Source: a virus. From it: 24,284 nt of DNA. The stretch lies in IMG/VR virus record IMGVR_UViG_3300025030_001126, positions 1 to 24,284 of that record; one strand, given 5' to 3'. A program made the position numbers and the translations under genes. The notes beneath the pieces are model-generated. The model made no database searches and had not been told where the DNA came from. It saw only the letters and a list, made by a program, of their open reading frames with translations. Shown in pieces: positions 21,560-24,284 of the stretch (the first letter of the stretch is position 1; every line of letters starts with the position of its first letter).

Positions 21560-22093
21560 TCAAGACCCGTCGCAGAACAGGTGCCGATCGAACTCACGCG
21601 CCTCATAGGGGGTGCCCGGGCAGCACGCGTACCTGTCCCCCCACCCGCCGCTGATAGGCGTGGTCGGGGGCTGCTCGACGTCGCTGTGCACCGGGTTCGC
21701 GTACGGGTCGCTCCACGTGCACGTGTCGCCGCACTCGATGCCGCCGAAGCTCTCGATCCTGCCGGCGACCTCGAGCAGCGTCTCGCAGTCGGGGATCGCG
21801 CCGTAGCTGTAGACGCTTTCGGCGATCTGCCAGATCGAGCAGTCGTCGAGCCCCTCGTCGATCGGGCAGCCGTCGAGGGGGTACGGCGCGCCGCAACCCA
21901 GCACTGCGGCGCGCGCGTTGTATGCGTCCTTGAACTGCCGGCAGATCGCGCACTGCGTGACGCCGTGCACGATCTCGCCGCTGGCGTCGCGCTCGACGCC
22001 CTCCCACGGATCGCAGTCGTTCACCGGAACGGGCTCATGCACCGCGTAGCAGCCCATGAGGAGCATCGGGAGGATCGTGAGTCGGAGGTTCAT
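21560..22093 (-). CDS. Small Cys-rich lipoprotein
   Basis: A 177-residue protein beginning MNLRLTILPMLLMGCYAVHEP: a short basic n-region, hydrophobic core and LLMGC lipobox, so Cys15 is the predicted lipidation site. The mature chain has 12 further cysteines, some paired as QCAIC, GDTC and ACC, which would allow up to six disulfides and fits an exported, outer-membrane-anchored protein. The ATG at 22093 overlaps the upstream stop as ATGA; a longer in-frame reading from 22180 lacks support, because it would remove the signal peptide from the N-terminus. Paired with a TIM-barrel gene, it could act in lysis, superinfection exclusion or host surface modification. No family recognised. Confidence 0.78.
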   Translation of the reverse strand: MNLRLTILPMLLMGCYAVHEPVPVNDCDPWEGVERDASGEIVHGVTQCAICRQFKDAYNARAAVLGCGAPYPLDGCPIDEGLDDCSIWQIAESVYSYGAIPDCETLLEVAGRIESFGGIECGDTCTWSDPYANPVHSDVEQPPTTPISGGWGDRYACCPGTPYEAREFDRHLFCDGS

Positions 22094-22938
22094 GGAAGCA
22101 CCGTGGCCCCGCGGGACATCCGGTCCGCCATGCGGGCGAACGAGTGCCACAGCTCCGGGTTCATGAAGTTCTCCGCCCACCCGATCAAGGCATCGATCGG
22201 CTCGGCCTCATCGATGAACTCGAGGAAGTGTGCGTCCATCTCGACCTGCGTCTTCGCCCGGTACTTGATCTTCTTGCCGGCGATCGCGACCTTGCTGTAC
22301 GTGCCGAAGTTGGGCACGAGCCCGACGATGTGCTTGTACGTGACATCTTCGATCACCTGACAGAAGTCCGCGATCGACGGGTCGATACGCGTGTCGTCAG
22401 TGTACGTCTGACCTCCGATGAATGAGCGCGAGGGGAAGCACGTGGCGAGCGCATGCACGAACGCACGCGTCGGGAACCATCCCATCCGCGCGCCGCTCCC
22501 GAACGTGCTCACCCCGCAAACACCCCCAGGGAAGTGATCGGCCATGAGACTGACGAGCATCGCCGCGTGCGCGTTCGCCTTCGTCTTGCCGGCTCCCTTC
22601 TTCGCCCGCGTCGGGTTGGCCCCCAGCTCGGGATCGAGGAGCACTAGCTTGCGCTCACCGGAGCACGAGTGCAGCTCGGCGGCGAAGCGATCCTCCGATC
22701 CCTGCCACGGGTATCCCCAGACGTACGGGAGGATGCCCTTCTCCTCGAAGGCATCGGCGTAGCGCCGCACCGTCTCGGGCTTGTTGATCATCCGGCAGCC
22801 CTTGTCGTCGTGCCACGGGCCGGCGATCGCCACCCATGACGCGCCGTGGTCCGCGAACTTCTTCGCGAGCTGCTTCGGGGATCCGTGTCGGTCTCGATCG
22901 ATGGCGCGCACGTAGAGCGCGAGTCCTGTCGGCTGCAT
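22090..22938 (-). CDS. Predicted TIM-barrel (glycoside-hydrolase-like) protein, possible endolysin
   Basis: A 282-residue protein from the ATG at 22938, chosen because AAGGAGG lies directly upstream. Eight alternating beta segments can be traced in order: GLALYVRA, ASWVAIAG, ILPYVWGYP, KLVLLDPELG, VCGVSTFG, FIGGQTYTDD, HIVGLVPNFG and ALIGWAEN, as expected of a (beta/alpha)8 barrel. Asp/Glu in LLDPE (strand 4) and Glu in GWAEN (strand 8) sit where glycoside hydrolases of this fold place acidic residues. There is no signal peptide or membrane segment. In phages such proteins are often cell-wall hydrolases, and the gene overlaps a lipoprotein gene, which fits a lysis pair; a receptor-modifying or non-catalytic role is equally possible. 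Fold assignment is by pattern; activity is inferred. Confidence 0.6.
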   Translation of the reverse strand: MQPTGLALYVRAIDRDRHGSPKQLAKKFADHGASWVAIAGPWHDDKGCRMINKPETVRRYADAFEEKGILPYVWGYPWQGSEDRFAAELHSCSGERKLVLLDPELGANPTRAKKGAGKTKANAHAAMLVSLMADHFPGGVCGVSTFGSGARMGWFPTRAFVHALATCFPSRSFIGGQTYTDDTRIDPSIADFCQVIEDVTYKHIVGLVPNFGTYSKVAIAGKKIKYRAKTQVEMDAHFLEFIDEAEPIDALIGWAENFMNPELWHSFARMADRMSRGATVLP

Positions 22939-22943
22939 GTCGT

Positions 22944-22950
22944 CCTCCTT
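22944..22950 (-). promoter_or_regulatory. Strong Shine-Dalgarno AAGGAGG overlapping the previous stop
   Basis: The minus strand reads TAAGGAGGACGACATG: the TAA stop of the preceding gene shares bases with AAGGAGG, which is five bases from the ATG at 22938. This fixes the start of the TIM-barrel gene. Confidence 0.8.
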
Positions 22951-23500
22951 ACGGTATTTCGATCGGCACGACAGGTCGTTGTGCCGTCTCTCGTCCAAAC
23001 CAATCAACAGGTCCACTCGAGCGCACCAGACACATCACGCGATCTGCCTTCGACTCGTTGAATACACGTGTCGCCGGGTGCCCGTGCGTGACAGACCACC
23101 GCTCGAGTGCGACGAGGTCTGCATAGTGCTCTTGCGGGCACGTGACCACGAAGGAATACGCCGTGCGCTTCGCGCTGATCCACCGCTCGTGTTGTCGCAC
23201 CAGCTCCACGATCGCCGCCCGTCGAGTGGGGGCCTGCATCGCCCGATAAACCAGCCCCAGATCGAACACGACGACAGGGTCCGGCTCACTCCCCCATGAC
23301 ACGAAGAAGCTGCCGGAGACGTCGTCGCGTACCTCGTTGTCGGGCTTGCCGAACTGCCCGACGAGGAGGCGGTAGGTAGCCTGCCACGCGGCGTCGACCG
23401 CGCCGCCGGCGAGCTGTGTGGCACGGGCTCGCTCCTCGCGTCGCTCCTTCGCCCGCGCGGCAAACGCCTTGTGTGATTCGTCGATCATCGTCGAGGTCAT
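22949..23500 (-). CDS. Conserved-looking protein of unknown function
   Basis: A 183-residue protein beginning MTSTMIDESHKAFAARAKER. The ATG at 23500 is one base after the upstream stop codon; a longer in-frame reading to 23626 overlaps the previous gene completely and is rejected. The N-terminal 45 residues are charged and helical. Then come DDVSGSFFVSWGSEPDPVVVFDLGLVY and a mixed alpha/beta C-terminal half (YSFVVTCPQEHYADLVALERW). No known motif is seen. There is no Shine-Dalgarno, so expression is probably by reinitiation from the gene before it. Confidence 0.65.
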   Translation of the reverse strand: MTSTMIDESHKAFAARAKERREERARATQLAGGAVDAAWQATYRLLVGQFGKPDNEVRDDVSGSFFVSWGSEPDPVVVFDLGLVYRAMQAPTRRAAIVELVRQHERWISAKRTAYSFVVTCPQEHYADLVALERWSVTHGHPATRVFNESKADRVMCLVRSSGPVDWFGRETAQRPVVPIEIP

Positions 23501-23501
23501 T

Positions 23502-23879
23502 CTAGTTGATGGTGCCCCGAAAAAGTCGCTCCGCGCGCGCAACGACCGCAACATCCCATCGTGAGGCGAGCGCGGCGCGGCCCTCCTCCGTGAGGACGGG
23601 GAAGTCGCCATACTCCGAACGCTCACCCCAGACGCGGCACAGAGGCAGCCGGATCAACCCCTTCTGTTCGAGCCGCTTCGCGGTCTGCGCGCGCACGGAG
23701 ATGTGGTGCGCATGTTCGTAGTTCGTCTTCTTGGACATGCGACACCGCGGGATGTCGTCGCAGCGAAGCCGCCGCAGTTCGGCTGCGACCGCCACCGCGA
23801 TGATCGCGTCCGATTCGGCCATCGTGAGCCGGTGACGGCCGTGCGCGAGCTTCCCATCATCGGGCGGGTTGCGCGGCAT
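23502..23879 (-). CDS. Small winged-helix-like protein
   Basis: A 125-residue protein. The segment HISVRAQTAKRLEQKGLIRL, followed by a short hairpin (GERSEYGDFP) and VLTEEGRAALASRW, has the recognition helix, wing and final helix pattern of winged-helix DNA-binding proteins common in phages. A transcriptional or packaging-related role is possible; it could also be a small-terminase candidate by DNA-binding character, but nothing specific supports that. The ATG directly abuts the TAG stop of the preceding gene (TAGATG), so the two are probably translated together. Confidence 0.62.
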   Translation of the reverse strand: MPRNPPDDGKLAHGRHRLTMAESDAIIAVAVAAELRRLRCDDIPRCRMSKKTNYEHAHHISVRAQTAKRLEQKGLIRLPLCRVWGERSEYGDFPVLTEEGRAALASRWDVAVVARAERLFRGTIN

Positions 23880-24179
23880 CTACTCCGCCGCCTCTCCGCG
23901 GCTCGTGCTCACGATCGGGTTCGCGGCCTCCGTGAGATCCGCGCGACCGATCGCGCCGAGCAGCGTCTCACGAGCCCACCGCGAGAACGAGATGGCAGTG
24001 AGGCCGATCTTCAAGCGCTCCGCGTTCCGCTCCGCGAGGTATTCATCGAAGGCTGCCACGACTCCGGGCGAGCAGCGCACCCACAGCGTGCGGCTCACCT
24101 TCACCTTCGCCTTCACCTTCGGCCTCCCCGCGCCCTTGCGGGCCCCGCCGCGCCCTGCCTTCTTCGTCGTCGTCATCAT
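23880..24179 (-). CDS. Small ribbon-helix-helix-like DNA-binding protein
   Basis: A 99-residue protein with a basic N-terminus containing GGARKGAGRPK, an AT-hook-like tag found at the start of many phage DNA-binding proteins. It is followed by KVKVSRTLWVRCSPGVVAAF, EYLAERNAERL and SFSRWARETLLGAIG, which resembles a strand-helix-helix unit. Two adjacent ATG codons (24177 and 24174) are possible starts, with GGAAGGGA just upstream. Likely a small regulator or nucleoid-type protein of the phage; target unknown. Confidence 0.62.
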   Translation of the reverse strand: MMTTTKKAGRGGARKGAGRPKVKAKVKVSRTLWVRCSPGVVAAFDEYLAERNAERLKIGLTAISFSRWARETLLGAIGRADLTEAANPIVSTSRGEAAE

Positions 24180-24195
24180 CGTCCCTTCCTGACGC

Positions 24196-24284
24196 TCAGG
24201 TGAGCGCCTCGAGCTTGCAGCGGGTCAGCACCGTCTGTGCCTGGCCCTGGTAGCTGTCGTGCTTCTTGACGGTGCCCTTGACCG
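24196..24284 (-). CDS. C-terminal end of an unidentified protein, partial at the right edge
   Basis: The open frame entering from the right edge ends at the TGA at 24198-24196. The last 28 residues are VKGTVKKHDSYQGQAQTVLT, then RCKLEALT. This ending, with a basic stretch and a final strand, looks like the tail of phage nucleic-acid enzymes or single-strand-binding proteins that end in a similar V-K-x-T-V-K-x-H pattern. Too little is present for a confident name. It lies 16 bases upstream of the next gene, so it belongs to the same transcription unit. Confidence 0.5.
   Translation of the reverse strand, partial: VKGTVKKHDSYQGQAQTVLTRCKLEALT

Noticed and set aside
23501-23626. N-terminal extension of the 183-residue unknown protein
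   Set aside because: It overlaps the winged-helix-like gene in another frame and has shadow-like composition. The ATG at 23500 follows the upstream stop directly.
23502-24179. Small DNA-binding genes as the small terminase subunit
   Set aside because: Both are upstream of terL and DNA-binding in character, but they lie over 3 kb away with other genes between, and neither shows a recognisable small-terminase pattern.

Overview
This window reads as the packaging and head-assembly module of a tailed phage (or prophage) of a GC-rich bacterium. All credible genes lie on the minus strand, so transcription runs from the right end to the left. Neighbours overlap by 4 bp (ATGA or GTGA) or sit a few bases apart, and only four gaps exceed 50 bp. 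There are no tRNA genes, CRISPR arrays or IS elements. The host is probably Gram-negative, because one gene encodes a small Cys-rich lipoprotein with a clear lipobox. The taxon cannot be fixed from the sequence.

Right end (about 24.3 to 21.5 kb): the tail of an unidentified gene, three small genes (a ribbon-helix-helix-like protein, a winged-helix-like protein and an unknown), then a predicted TIM-barrel protein overlapping the lipoprotein gene. These last two could serve lysis or envelope interaction.

Centre (21.5 to 7.9 kb): a repeat-rich fibre-like protein; the large terminase (TerL), interrupted in its nuclease site by an apparently intact 415-residue LAGLIDADG intein; a small beta-rich protein; a 1540-residue multidomain protein ending in a zincin-type metalloprotease domain; a basic small protein; a 614-residue acidic protein; the portal protein; and a small putative structural protein.

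Left end (7.9 to 0 kb): a MuF-like head protein fused to a second zincin domain; a 1724-residue polyvalent protein (pyrophosphatase-like, kinase-like, two Cys-rich zinc modules, ddrB/ParB-like); a zinc-ribbon protein; and, running off the left edge, a capsid maturation protease. That last gene is preceded by a promoter-like sequence, a short hairpin and a textbook intrinsic terminator.

The most unusual signal is a modular cassette system in the giant proteins. A short sequence beginning LFKGGPYIGPRGGKW stands at each module boundary of the 1724-residue protein. A related GGKY/RRVP/RYYY cassette occurs there and in two other proteins of the same operon. Several cassettes are followed by QLSLF or QLGLDF, which match the bacterial sliding-clamp-binding consensus. 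I infer that these proteins are packaged into the head and injected with the DNA, with cassettes acting as targeting, processing or spacer elements and the short motifs possibly docking on the host DnaN clamp. None of this can be proved from sequence alone.
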